A stretch of 64,000 bases of DNA from Salticus scenicus (lineage: Eukaryota; Arthropoda; Arachnida; Araneae; Salticidae). Below the pieces are notes generated by a model that worked only from the letters and a program-made list of their open reading frames with translations, searched no databases and was not told where the DNA came from. This document shows positions 12,543 to 23,432 of the stretch, one piece after another; position 1 is the stretch's first letter; each line of letters starts with the position of its first letter. The position numbers and the translations under genes were made by a program. The stretch lies in NCBI GenBank assembly GCA_963930645.1, contig OZ005652.1:265383856-265447855 (forward strand). Reading direction: 5' to 3'.

Positions 12543-13015
12543 ACAAACAAAAAATAATAATTACAAAATAAAAAGAACTTTTTATATACCATGTTTTTAA
12601 ATTTTCTGTTCTATCATATAAACGTTACTGAAGACAGCGGGAACCCGGAACAATTGGCTAAAAGTATTAATAAAATTCATTGCTATCGTGTTTTGAGCTA
12701 TTATGAAAGTTTCAAATGGCTAGCTAGCCGGGAAGTTAGTTAAAAATCGATTGCAAGCTTTGTACTGGTAACGCTGCCGAGGGCAGCAAGGTCCCGAAGC
12801 AATTGGTTAAAAATATTTTTAAAATGCATTTTCACCGTGTTGTGAACTATTTTGAAAGTTTCAAATGTCTAGCTAGTTCGGAAGTTAGTTCAATAAAATT
12901 TTCTGTTGAATCATATAAACGCTGCCAAAGGCAGTAAGGACCTGAAACAGTTGACTAAAAGTATAAAAAAAAATGTATTGTCACCGTGTTCTGAGCTATC
13001 CTGAAAGGGGAAGGG
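12543..13015 (+). repeat. Dispersed repeat with three ~130-bp tandem units
   Basis: Begins with a copy of bases 24-70. Three units follow (about 12620-12765, 12766-12895, 12905-13010), each with a sequence like AACGCTGCCxAxGGCAG, an AAxxATTTGGCTAAAAxTAT-type middle and caccGTGTTxTGAGCTAT. Two of them share GTTTCAAATGxCTAGCTAG and GGAAGTTAGTT. The same unit occurs once at about 780-880. No protein frame spans the units. Confidence 0.6.
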
Positions 13016-13659
13016 GTGTACGAACGTCTAATTATAGAAAAAAAACTCAGCTCCAAAATTTTGATTGTCTACCCGAAGCACGTAAAGAAAAGCGATAAAT
13101 GTGAATTGAATCAGGTTTTAAGTTTGAATTTTACAGCCAATGAAATTTCTGAGAAAAAATTTAGAAGTTTGAGAAAAAGAAGTTTCCTTGGAATAATGAT
13201 TCAGTAAATAAATAATAATCTTTCAGTGAAGGAATGAGTAAATAAATAAAATAAAAAGGTATTATAATGGGTTACTTGAGTATTTTTCAAAAGTGCACAT
13301 GCTTATGCTATAAAATATAAGGCATTTAAATTCCTCATTTTCTGTTTTACTGGCAAAGAACTATAAATGGTGAACGCATAATTTTCAGTAAAGACAATGC
13401 TTTAGCAAAACTCTTAACTATCTATCAGTTCATCCTCTTTTAAATAATGTAATGAACTTCAAACAATCAAATCCTCTAGTATATATAATATGCTTAAATT
13501 CTTTCCTGCTTTCCAGTACAAGAAAAAAAAAAAAAAAAAAAAAAAAAAAACCCTTTATGTTTTGCCTACATTCTTTCTTACAGTTATTTATATTTTGAAA
13601 AAACTTTGCCCACCCTTCCCGAGGTTCTATTTTTCTTGCAATTTCTGGCTGGTGTATTC

Positions 13660-13693
<34 letters not shown>

Positions 13694-14163
13694 TTTTCTT
13701 TTTCTTTTTTCTTTCTTTTCTTTCTTTCTTTCTTTTTTTTTTTTAACACACTTGTGATTGTGCGTTTTTCTTCATTTTCATCTCATGCTATTATCTATGG
13801 ATTTCTGACCCCCCCCCTCCCTCTTTCGCCATGTATTTTCATTTTAATGTGCGGTGGAAAACATATATAACTAATATACTTATATATAATTAAAGTAAGA
13901 TAACAAGTATCAGTTTTGATCTGCTTTTAATAATTTTAACAGTACTAAAGTGCCCTTCAAATAATTTAAGTCAACAGGCCTTGATGTACAAAAGTTCTTT
14001 CTCTTATACAGAAAAATAACTGATGAAAATCTAAATAGTGCGTGTGATGATGATATGTAAATTGCCTACTTAATTTAAGTTCAATCGAATGTTACCTATT
14101 GGACATTTAGTGATTAGAGCGATCATTTGGAGTTACATATGTATACACATACACACATACATA
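13016..14163. other. Spacer with CT-rich microsatellites
   Basis: Poly-A at about 13523-13550, a C run and (CT)n at about 13660-13693, then TTTC/TTC repeats to about 13744. The 126-codon plus frame at 13490-13870 is translated low-complexity sequence and is not called. Confidence 0.6.
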
Positions 14164-14398
14164 CTGAGTGTATAATAAACGACTAATCAATTTTAAACAT
14201 AAATGATAAAAACACATTTTAAAATACAAATGCGCCGCTTGCTGAATTTTTATTAGAAAAGCAAGAATTATTAATAATAATAATAAAAATAAAAATAAAT
14301 AAATATATTTTGTTAAAATTAGTTAAAATTTTGCCACGAGGTGATGCTGCCGGCGGAAAGCTAAATAACTCATTTTTCACAGAACTTTTCACTTTGCG

Positions 14399-14436
<38 letters not shown>

Positions 14437-14685
14437 GTAAACACGTCTATTTTTTTCTTAGCGTGAACTCTCTTAAGAAATATTAACTAAAAACCAAACG
14501 TTCTTTCTCTATTACTACAGCAGACAATCTGCAGCGCCCCCCGGCGAAATTTTCAATTAATTTTAACTCATATATTTTCCAAAATTTGTTGTTTTTCTAA
14601 TAAGAATGCTGCAAGTGGCGCATTTTTATCTCAATCCGTATTTTTATTATTTGCATAGCGGGTCAGTCATTTATTGGGCGCCCGG
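14164..14685. mobile_element. TA-flanked foldback element (522 bp)
   Basis: The ends form an inverted repeat flanked by TA on both sides (TA at 14162-14163 and 14686-14687). The arms share ATAATAAAyGACT near the termini, AAAAATGCGCC or ACAAATGCGCC, TTATTAGAAAA and the inner TTAAAATT...GCCGG...GxGxTG block. The arms are diverged and run from about 14164-14360 and 14520-14685, with a poly-T in the loop (14407-14434). No transposase frame is present. TA duplication and inverted ends fit a non-autonomous Tc1/mariner-type MITE. Confidence 0.6.
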
Positions 14686-14687
14686 TA

Positions 14688-15356
14688 CATATATGCAGAC
14701 ATACATAACTGTGAAACAAGCCAAGAGGATTTGAAATGCTTAAAAACGTGTAATAATATATAAGTCTGAGAATCTGTCAGTTTTTTCCATAATTATAGTA
14801 TTTTCCTTAAATATTATAAGTTTGAAACGTAAAAATAAAAGAAATGTTAAAAAAATAAGTCTAAGACCTAAAACTAAAAAATAAAAATGAATCATACTTT
14901 GTAAGCAAACTAAATCCAGGTGAACTGATAAATTAAATAATTTATTGTTTTCTAGGAATTAGAAAGATATTTGATTTTTAAAATTTCTCTATTAACAAAC
15001 TCGAAAAGGTAATTTAAATTAAAGTACCTTTGATGATAAATTCATGCGTAAATTTTCTTTGACACAATCATGAAGTATCCATCATATAATTTGTAACGTG
15101 TTAGTTTTAAATTATTTTTTATAACTTTAGATGAATTTTACATAGTTTGAAGAGAGGTTTAAATGATTATTGCTAAATACAGTTCTGAGTATAACCATAT
15201 TATTTTAGATTAGATTAAATTATTAAACTAAACAAAGGCTCAATATAAATAATATATATATATATATACACATATATATATATAAAATTCTTTTTTATCG
15301 CTCTACCTCTTGTTTTAAATTTATTTATAAATTATTTTCATAATTTATAAATAAAA

Positions 15357-15417
<61 letters not shown>

Positions 15418-16080
15418 TAGTAATTCTTTTTAATAATTATGAGGAAAATTTTAACGTAATTGAATTATTCATAATTAATCTAACGAAGTTTTGAATATCA
15501 AGTGTCATAAAGTTTTTATTTATATAAAAAAAGATAATCAAACGGAAAGACTAATAAAACTCACCTCTAATTTAGTTTAACATAATAATGAAAAAAATTA
15601 TTCATTCTCAGAAATTGGCTCTCATTTGTATACTTAAAGCACAAGACCCTACAATTAATACATAATTTGAATGATAATTGCAACAAAAAGATACTAAAAA
15701 CGTAGTTAAATTTATCTGCTTTTTAATTATGTATATGAAAATCCAGATGTTATAAGCAAGATTATAGGTTTTAGATCATGAAAATTTCCTTATTTCAGGT
15801 GTTATCTAGAAGTTTAAACCTAATTATATATCTTTAAAAGTTTTGAAATGCACATTCTTTTACTCTCATTTTCTTTCCTTTACTCTCACTTACTTATCAT
15901 TCATTCCCTTACTCTCATGTGCATATAAGGAGCAAATTAATTCGTGCTCAAGAGTGAAGCAAATTTTTTGAAACTACCTAAGACGTCAAAATAAACCTAC
16001 AAAATTCCAATTATTTTTAGAGAGAAAAATCATTGCAAATTACAATACCGTTGTATAAAACACACGGTATATCTCAATAC
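14688..16080. other. AT-rich sequence, no gene seen
   Basis: Contains (TA)n microsatellites at about 15250-15284 and 15360-15411. A TCxCTTACTCTCA-type pyrimidine repeat occurs at about 15860-15920. No exon recognised. Confidence 0.5.
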
Positions 16081-16082
16081 TA

Positions 16083-16950
16083 CAGGGTGGTCTGAAAAAC
16101 ATGATAGAAAGTAAGCGACCGTTGTGGAAAATATAGAATATGCAAGAACATGAAACCTATGTTATTGAATAAAGATATAAATGACATTTAATATACAAGG
16201 TGCTCAAAATGTCTACCGTCGCCGACTGTAGTGTTATAAAGCCAGTTCCGAAACTCTGTCATAAAGCACTGGAGTTTATCGGAATCAAGTGCATCAATCT
16301 CAATTTTGATGGTCGATTTCAGGTCCTCAAGTGAATCAGGGGGATTTCTATAGATTCTGTCCTTGATGTAAACCCATAAGAAAAGTCGCACGGATTTAGT
16401 TCCGCATTGTATGGGGGCCCCTCTATTCCGTGCCTCGTAAATTTTTCTGCATCCAATGTAATCAAACACTCTCTAAATGTCGTTTTAAGCTGCAGGAAGA
16501 TATCAGCAGTTCTATGGGGACGAGCCCCATCTTGCATGAACCAGTACTGGCGTGTCATTTTGAGACAGCCCCGCTTCAAGGCCAAAGTAACGCTCTAGAA
16601 ACTCTCGATACTTCACTCCTGTGACCATACCGTCAATGAATATCGAACCACTCATCCGCTTCGACGATATGGCCCACCACACCATGACCCTTTGTGGATA
16701 TAGTCGTGAGACGACACTGAGATGAGGATTTTCTGTACCTCAATGGCACCTCAAAAAATATTCTTACGGTAAATAATCGTTTTTCCAAGGTCAGTGATTC
16801 CTTATTGGTTATTCATTATTTACGGTAATCAAACATTCACCTTAAATGTCAATATATGTGCTATTACAATATGGAAGATTTATACTTATATCAATACATT
16901 TGAATTCAGGAACTTAAAATACTTTCTATCATGTTTTTCGGACCACCCTG
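16083..16950 (-). mobile_element. Tc1/mariner transposon, internally deleted
   Basis: Inverted terminal repeats of about 33 bp begin CAGGGTGGTCYGAAAAACAT at both ends, with TA at 16081-16082 and 16951-16952. At 868 bp it is shorter than the roughly 1.3 kb of complete elements. The minus strand encodes the C-terminal half of a DDE transposase in two overlapping frames. The N-terminal DNA-binding region is missing. Confidence 0.85.
16188..16585 (-). pseudogene. Tc1/mariner transposase remnant, frameshifted
   Basis: The frame ending at 16319 contains QDGARPHRT, which carries the second catalytic aspartate of the DDE/D triad, and then a degenerate form of the PPYSxxLNPCDF block holding the third acidic residue. 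Just after NPCDF the reading shifts. The frame 16188-16469 continues with LFLWVYIKDRIYRNPP and a normal C-terminus ending GDGRHFEHL. The first aspartate and the helix-turn-helix region are absent, and a substitution has altered the tryptophan before PPY. Enzymatic activity would require cleavage and joining at TA by an intact DDE/D fold, so this copy should be inactive. Confidence 0.8.
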
Positions 16951-16952
16951 TA

Positions 16953-17077
16953 TATATTTTTATATTACTGCTATTAAAATTCAGTATTTTTAAAATTCGT
17001 GTTACTGTTCTTCTGCTACATTTTTATAACTTCTAAAATATGCTTATGGTATATATGTAAAGCAATCTCTCTTTCTT

Positions 17078-17120
<43 letters not shown>

Positions 17121-17450
17121 GTACGTATGTAATTTTTTTTGTAATAAATCATTATAGTTAATTTTTAATGTTTATCAAATAATAAATATTCATGTTACTA
17201 ACATTAGCCGAATTTATAAAAAGTTAAATTATTAATTTATCATGCAAGCTATTATTTATTAATAATTTCTATACAGTGGTGATAGTGATCAAATGAATAA
17301 CAAGAATGAAAAAAAAAAAAAATACGCTTAACTTTGATTTTTGTTACTTTAAATTTTTAGAAATATATTTGGAGAAAAAAAAAGCTACTTTAAAGGGAAC
17401 ATCTCTAATTATTTCAAATATTTGTTTAATGCAACTGCATGAAGCGGGTG
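16953..17450. other. Spacer with CT and TA microsatellites
   Basis: Holds (CT)n(TA)n at about 17068-17120. No gene seen. Confidence 0.5.
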
Positions 17451-17539
17451 GTTGGCAGACTTGGCAGACTTGGATGGTTGACATTTTTGATTTTGATGAA
17501 ATTTTCAGGAGATCTTCTTTATGTAAAACTATTAGACAC

Positions 17540-17584
<45 letters not shown>

Positions 17585-18320
17585 GGGGGGGGGGGGGTTC
17601 AAAGATAATGTCCTCCGTTTTTTTTTTTTTTTTTTTTTTTTACGAAAAACATACCTATTTGCGAAAGCCAATATATTTTGTGCCAGAAGTGAACTATGAT
17701 ATTGATAGTTATTTTGTATTCTTCTGTTTACAGACTAACTATTGGGACATAAACACTTATGGTTGACTCTTGGCGCAAAAGTCAAAGGTCCTTCAAAATT
17801 CTAAAAAAAAAATGTTTTTTTTTTTTTTAACTTTGACCCTCTAAATCTTCTTGCGTCAGAAGTGGACCACAAAGGTGTATACTTCTGTAAATACATACTG
17901 ATAATAACTACCACAAAATAGTAAAATTTGTGTGGTTGACTTCCGGCACAAAAAAATATTTGACTTTGAAATTGCGAAAAACAAAAAATTCCACGACTTT
18001 GAATGTCATTTACTGCTTGCGCCAGAAGTGAACAGGTATGAAGTTAGTGGAAAAAGAGGCCTTACGTACAGTAGAAACAAGATCAATTCAAACACCTATG
18101 GTAACTTATTTTTTATGCAATGCGGCTCTATACTTTATGTTTTGTGGCACACGCTAAATAGCTTTCATCACTTTATTTCAGTCTGATTACTATTTCATCT
18201 AAAAATATTACATCGAAATTCTTTAATAAACGGAATTTCTATCTAAACATACCTTCTTAACTATAAAAGCCCATGTTTCACGTGGATAACGCTAAAACTA
18301 ATTTAGCTGATTGTTTCGAC
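17451..18320. repeat. Giant foldback element, left arm
   Basis: The arm is the reverse complement of the right arm, which is now split into 18590-18808 and 27235-28470. It contains poly-T/G runs (17549-17597, 17619-17641) and five copies of a CTTCTGGCGCAA-like word in alternating orientation near 17681, 17766, 17853, 17939 and 18020. Towards the loop it has TTTATGCAATGCGGCTC and GTTTCACGTGGATAACGC. The 84- and 86-codon frames here are artefacts of the repeat. No transposase lies in the arm. Confidence 0.8.
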
Positions 18321-18589
18321 CATAATTTGATAGTTGATAGCGATTACGAAGAAAGGAAACTACCAAATCGTCAACTGGTGGTCCTTACATAGAATTACAT
18401 CGTTTCTTTTAAATTATCGTTTATTCTTATTTATTTCAAATCACGGGTAAAATTTATATTTTCTCGAAACATTGTTGCAATTATGAGATCATTCTTTTCC
18501 CTGCAAATTCATCCTTTTTTCATCATTTTATTCATTCCTCTAAAACCACGAATAAAAAAAATAATTTTCTTTATTTCAATACACTTTTG
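18321..18589. other. Loop of the giant foldback element
   Basis: About 270 bases between the two arms that do not pair visibly. No open frame with recognisable content. Confidence 0.5.
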
Positions 18590-18808
18590 TAGCTATGATG
18601 TTAGTTTTAGCTTTATCCCCGTGAAACACAGGCTTTTATTATTAAGTAGCCATTGTGTTAATATAGAAATTCAGTTAATAAAAGCAATTTCGAAATAATA
18701 TTTTTATATTCAATAGTAATCAATTCTGAAATAAAGTAATAAAAGCTATTTAGCGCGTGCCACAAAACACAAAGTATAGAGCCGCATTGCATAAAAAATA
18801 AGTAAGTT
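18590..18808. repeat. Foldback right arm, inner part
   Basis: Reverse complement of about 18100-18320. It shares CGTGAAACA, a GCTATTTAGCG word and GAGCCGCATTGCATAAAAAA. It is cut at 18808 by the LTR retrotransposon; bases 18805-18808 (AGTT) are the target duplication. Confidence 0.8.
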
Positions 18809-19485
18809 TGTGAGGTCGAGCTATGGACCGTCACCAAAAGTTGGGACGGTTAAATTACTTCGTCGCCAGTAGCTCGGCGAAAGTCTTGGTCGAGATTGTT
18901 TTATGTCAGCATTGTGCAGCAGTAAAATAATTAGGATCTCGGTGTTAGATGAGTAGAAGAGATGTTAAAAGGTTTTGATTGAAATGAAATGAAAGGGAGT
19001 TGTTGGATGGAGTATAAAAGGATAGATATAGAGATGGGATGTGATGTAGTGGAATGGTGATGAAGGGGTAGCTGATTAGTGTGGAGTTAAGAGAAATGTT
19101 GATGGTGATAGTTTTATGCGAATGATGGTAGAGAGGTGTAGTTTTGTGGAGTAAAGAAATAAAAGAGGCTGTCGTGTTCGGGAATCCGCTCGACGCTCTA
19201 AAGTGAGAAAAGAGATAAGTAGCCGTGAGCAGTCGTCAAAAGGATCAGCGTTGGTGAGATAAAGCAATCTCTTATTTTATGTCTTGTTAAAGTTATTTCC
19301 TGAGGTTATTTATTTAAATTACGTTAGCTCAACGTCCTCCTTAATTTTGAATGCTAAATAAACTTTGTTTACCTGTTAACTTTGTCTCGAGCTTTCATCA
19401 TTACGTAATTAAGTTAATCTAAGTTCATATTTAAGATTAAGTAAAATCTACATTAGAGAATCATGGCCCACTCGGATTCTCTACA
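18809..19485 (+). repeat. LTR 1 (677 bp)
   Basis: Begins TGTGAGGTCGAGC and ends GATTCTCTACA, so has TG...CA ends. A TATA box (GAGTATAAAAGG, about 19011-19022) lies in the 5' half, consistent with a promoter for the plus-strand transcript. The 63-codon minus frame (19076-19267) recurs in all three LTRs and is a shadow. Confidence 0.9.
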
Positions 19486-19506
19486 TTGGCGCCCAACTTT
19501 GCTCGA
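19486..19506 (+). promoter_or_regulatory. Primer-binding site, body 1
   Basis: One base after the LTR comes TGGCGCCCAAC, complementary to the 3' end of a tRNA-Lys-type primer. The match beyond the first eleven bases is weak. The same site starts at 23362 in body 2. Confidence 0.7.
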
Positions 19507-19556
19507 ATCCCCCCCCCCCTCCCCCCGAGCAATTATTTTTTGATGGCACCACTAGC

Positions 19557-21377
19557 GTGCTGCAATTTTTTGAGCAGCTTGAATATTTTTTCAATTTTCA
19601 TAAAATCAATGTTAAAAACCAATATTCCTGGTTAGCCTATTCCCTAGAAGAAGAACCAAGACAGTGGCATAGATTAATCGCCTGCCATTCCCTTGGGCCA
19701 AATCCAACTTATGAGGATTTAAAAAGGCGGATCATCGACCTTTTCGCCACTCGGTATGATAAATTACGATTGGAACATGACCGTTCCCTCCCCCCTCACG
19801 AACGTCAGTGGGAGGCGACAATCAAACCAGTGGAAAACCCGCAAGAAATTATTAAGTCACAGGAAGCGAGCTCAATTAATTTCGATCAACCTAAAACTGG
19901 CAATGAAACCGTTATTTCTAGTGACAAAAGTCGCATAAATGTTAATGAAAACGAGCAAACTATGCCTTTAACTAGCACTACAGACAAATCTACGTCTGTT
20001 TTTCAGCCCTTGACTCCGGATAAAAAATCCGAGAATTTATCTAGCATAGAGACGGCGGTTGAAAAGGAAAATACGATTGAACCAAAGTCTGTAAATGAAT
20101 TCCTTGATTTAAGTGAAACGAATGTTCAACTAAATTCTACTGTTCAAACTTCGCATATCCCTCATTCGCATTTAAATGCTGAACCGGCTCAAGCCGAAAT
20201 ATCAAACGTACCTGAAGCTCGGGTAACAGAGATTGTAAAGGAAATTAAAATAACTGCGGCCGCTGAAGCCGTTAAACGGACCGACAGTGACAAATTAATA
20301 AATGTAGCGGCTAATCCTTTCATCAATAAATCACATTTATGTTTTTAAACTGTTAAGTCAAGAGACCTTTCTAGTAATTTAAATGCACCTCATAATAAAT
20401 TACAGTTTAATTCTCAAACTATCAAGTCGGCAGATTCTGCTATTTTTATTGATAAATCTCATGCAAATGCTAGACCGGTCGATTCCGGAAATTTCTCTCA
20501 TGACACAGGAACAATAGTCGCAGAAAATGTTAACATTAATGTTGGTACTCGACCTTTAGCAAATGAGTTAAATTTATGTTTTACAACTGGTCAGCCACCA
20601 GATTTAATTATTAGTCAAAATGAAAATGTTGTGGTACAAGTAACAGAAAATAGCGGTTTAAACAACGATGCTTCTCATAAGCGAGTAGCTAATTTACATA
20701 AAAATGTAGGGAATAAAAATAAATTAAAACATTTCTACGTTAAGGAATTAAATTTATATTCCACAACTGTCAAGTTGACAGAGTCACGTATTTTGGCTGA
20801 AAATCCTGTAAATGATATATTAAGTGACACTGCTTCTAAAAATTGCTTTACAAAGTTAAAAGTAAATGATGTGATTTCCATTACTTCTTTGAACTGTTTT
20901 CAAGCTCGTAAGCCCTCCAAGACCTCAACACTCATGAGTAGAGATGGAGCGGAATCGTCCACTGCTGCTGCGGACAGCGACAACGTGCCGGGTTCGATCG
21001 CAGCCCAGGAATGTGACCTCGCAACGCCTGACCTCCTGCTGCAAGCCTCCAGCCCTGCGATTTCTGCGGCCAGTGCAATGACCAGCAGGACTCTCATGTT
21101 TAATGCTAATTTTCTTACAGCGGAAACCCTGGTTGAGGTTGTATCGTTTCTAATTTTACTTTTTCTCAAGTATTTGTTTATCAGAGTTGTACCAAAATGT
21201 AAGACATATATTGAAGCCGTTTGGACTTGTGAACCTCTTCTGAAAGAAATGAACTTTCTCAAATTAAAAAATGTAAAATTTAAATTGGTACATGAACTTT
21301 CATTTCGAAAATCATGTTTATGCTTCAAATGTCCACATTTTCGTTCTCTCTTAATATATTTTATGCATGTATACTAA
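19557..21377 (+). pseudogene. Gag-like long frame of LTR element, copy 1
   Basis: One reading frame of about 607 codons runs from the ATG at 19557 to 21377, interrupted by a single TAA at 20346-20348. Codons 1-85 resemble the capsid region of Ty3/Gypsy Gag: FFEQLEYFF, WLAYSLEEEPRQWHRL and TYEDLKRRIIDLFATRY. The middle is hydrophilic and Ser/Thr/Asn-rich, with recurring TTTATGTTTTACAACTG-like DNA steps, one of which carries the stop. Near the end is a hydrophobic run (VVSFLILLFLKYLFIRVV, a possible membrane segment or chance). There is no zinc knuckle, protease or polymerase motif. In an autonomous element Gag would form the particle that packages the RNA. Here any particle or enzyme must come from elsewhere. 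The alternative minus frame 20900-21328 is a shadow. Confidence 0.7.
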
Positions 21378-21897
21378 GTTCTTTTATTTTGTAGCCATCG
21401 CCTGCAGAATGGGTAATATAAAATTGTTTTTTTAACCTTTGTAAATATCCCCCCCCCCCTTTTTCGCATTTCTATACATATTGTATTTGTATATATAACT
21501 AAAATGAACTTTGATAAGTGTATAAAATGAATATTTTTTATTGTTATAACTCTTGTATTCAACTAAAAGTTATCTATATATATATCTATGTGTTTGAGTG
21601 GGGAAATATTTTTTTTTGGCTATATGCATAAATCACGCGTAACTTTAAACTAAAATCACTAACAAATTAATTTTTTGCCGTTTCGCATGCTATAGCCCAG
21701 GAGGAAAAAATTATTGTATATAAACAATTTTATGTATTCAGAGACAATTTGTCTCGTTTATCTATCTACAAAATGTAGTTTTTATATTTTTTATACTTTA
21801 AGAAGTTTCAATTTTAGAAATATCTTTGATGCTCTAATCTGATGTCCGAAGTGTTACTCTGATGCCTGACGTTTCTGAATGAATTTTTTCTCAAGTA

Positions 21898-22109
21898 CAG
21901 TCGGTAACAAAAGTGTCCGAACACTAGCAAAAATTCCTATGTAAAAAAAGTACACTTCATACGTTTTGTTAAATAAATCCTTATCGAATCATGTTCTTAC
22001 ACTGACTAAGAACAGGATTCAGCAAGGATTTATTTAACAAAACCGTATGAAGTGTACTTTTTTTACATAAGAATTTTTGCTAGTGTTCGGACACTTTTGT
22101 TACCGACTG
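21898..22109. mobile_element. Palindromic TA-MITE, copy in LTR body 1
   Basis: A 212-bp near-palindrome with ends CAGTCGGTAACAAAAGTGTC, flanked by TA (21896-21897, 22110-22111). The same family is at 25770-25982, 35202-35317 (partial), 51546-51757 and 54090-54302. It has no coding capacity. The palindrome centre holds CTAAGAACAGGATTC-like arms. It inserted before the LTR element duplicated, as both bodies carry it. Confidence 0.9.
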
Positions 22110-22684
22110 TACGTTGACCAGCTGATGTGGTTAAGCCTAGACTGGCTCTGAGGGATGACGAAATTCCACTACGAAAGTTTCGAAAGATGGCTTACTTCGG
22201 ACAGAATTTAAAGTTTTTTTTATCCCAATAAAGATTTTCTTCATGTTGCTAGTCTATTAAAGCAACCCCCTGTACTTAATCCTCCTTCAACTTCACTTTA
22301 AAATTGAGTTTTTTTCCCTTTCTGGAATAACAGAAAGATGCATGTACGCCCCATTGTATAGTTGAGCTAACGTATTTGAGGCGGTTTTTTTTTCTCCCTG
22401 TAGTTTCCGGCTGTAAAGGGCCCTCAATTCAATTTAAAACTTAAATTTATTTTTTTTGTTCGAGGTTTGTCCGGTTTTAAGCTAAAGGGTTTTTTATTCG
22501 CCATGGTATTTGAAGCTGTAAGCAGTTCATTGCTCAGCAAATTACACTTTAAATTTTTTTTCTAACTTATTTTAAAGTTTCAAATTAAGTTGTGGCTGCA
22601 CTCACTCCTATGAGCTATATTAGGGTTTAAATTTACTCGATCAAACTCGATTTTCCCGACTAAATTTTTTTCTTGGAGGGGGAC
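22110..22684 (+). other. 3' untranslated part of body 1 with purine tract
   Basis: No frame. It ends in TTGGAGGGGGAC directly before LTR 2, the polypurine tract that primes plus-strand synthesis in LTR elements. The equivalent is at about 26547-26557. Confidence 0.75.
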
Positions 22685-23361
22685 TGTGAGGTCGAGCTAT
22701 GGACCGTCACCAAAAGTTGGGACGGTTAAATTACTTCGTCGCCAGTAGCTCGGCGAAAGTCTTGGTCGAGATTGTTTTATGTCAGCATTGTGCAGCAGTA
22801 AAATAATTAGGATCTCGGTGTTAGATGAGTAGAAGAGATGTTAAAAGGTTTTGATTGAAATGAAATGAAAGGGAGTTGTTGGATGGAGTATAAAAGGATA
22901 GATATAGAGATGGGATGTGATGTAGTGGAATGGTGATGAAGGGGTAGCTGATTAGTGTGGAGTTAAGAGAAATGTTGATGGTGATAGTTTAATGCGAATG
23001 ATGGTAGAGAGGTGTAGTTTTGTGGAGTAAAGAAATAAAAGAGGCTGTCGTGTCCGGGAATCCGCTCGACGCTCTAAAGTGAGAAAAGAGATAAGTAGCC
23101 GTGAGCAGTCGTCAAAAGGATCAGCGTTGGTGAGATAAAGCAATCTCTTATTTTATGTCTTGTTAAAGTTATTTCCTGAGGTTATTTATTTAAATTACGT
23201 TAGCTCAACGTCCTCCTTAATTTTGAATGCTAAATAAACTTTGTTTACCTGTTAACTTTGTCTCGAGCTTTCATCATTACGTAATTAAGTTAATCTAAGT
23301 TCATATTTAAGATTAAGTAAAATCTACATTAGAGAATCATGGCCCACTCGGATTCTCTACA
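22685..23361 (+). repeat. LTR 2 (shared, 677 bp)
   Basis: Differs from LTR 1 by only a few substitutions, and serves as the 3' LTR of body 1 and the 5' LTR of body 2. No target duplication flanks it, as expected for a shared LTR. Confidence 0.9.
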
Positions 23362-23432
23362 TTGGCGCCCAACTTTGCTCGAATCCCCCCCCCCCTCCCC
23401 CCGAGCAATTATTTTTTGATGGCACCACTAGC

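Noticed and set aside
13490..13870. 126-codon plus frame with Ser/Leu/Phe runs
   Set aside because: Translated (CT)n, TTTC and poly-A tracts.
17306..17699. Two overlapping frames with poly-Phe
   Set aside because: Translated poly-T/poly-G inside the foldback arm.
19076..19267. 63-codon minus frame repeated in all three LTRs
   Set aside because: It is repeated only because the LTR is repeated. It has no domain and runs against the LTR promoter and Gag frame.
20900..21328. 142-codon minus frame, repeated at 24772-25200
   Set aside because: Exact antisense shadow of the Gag-like frame; no recognisable content.
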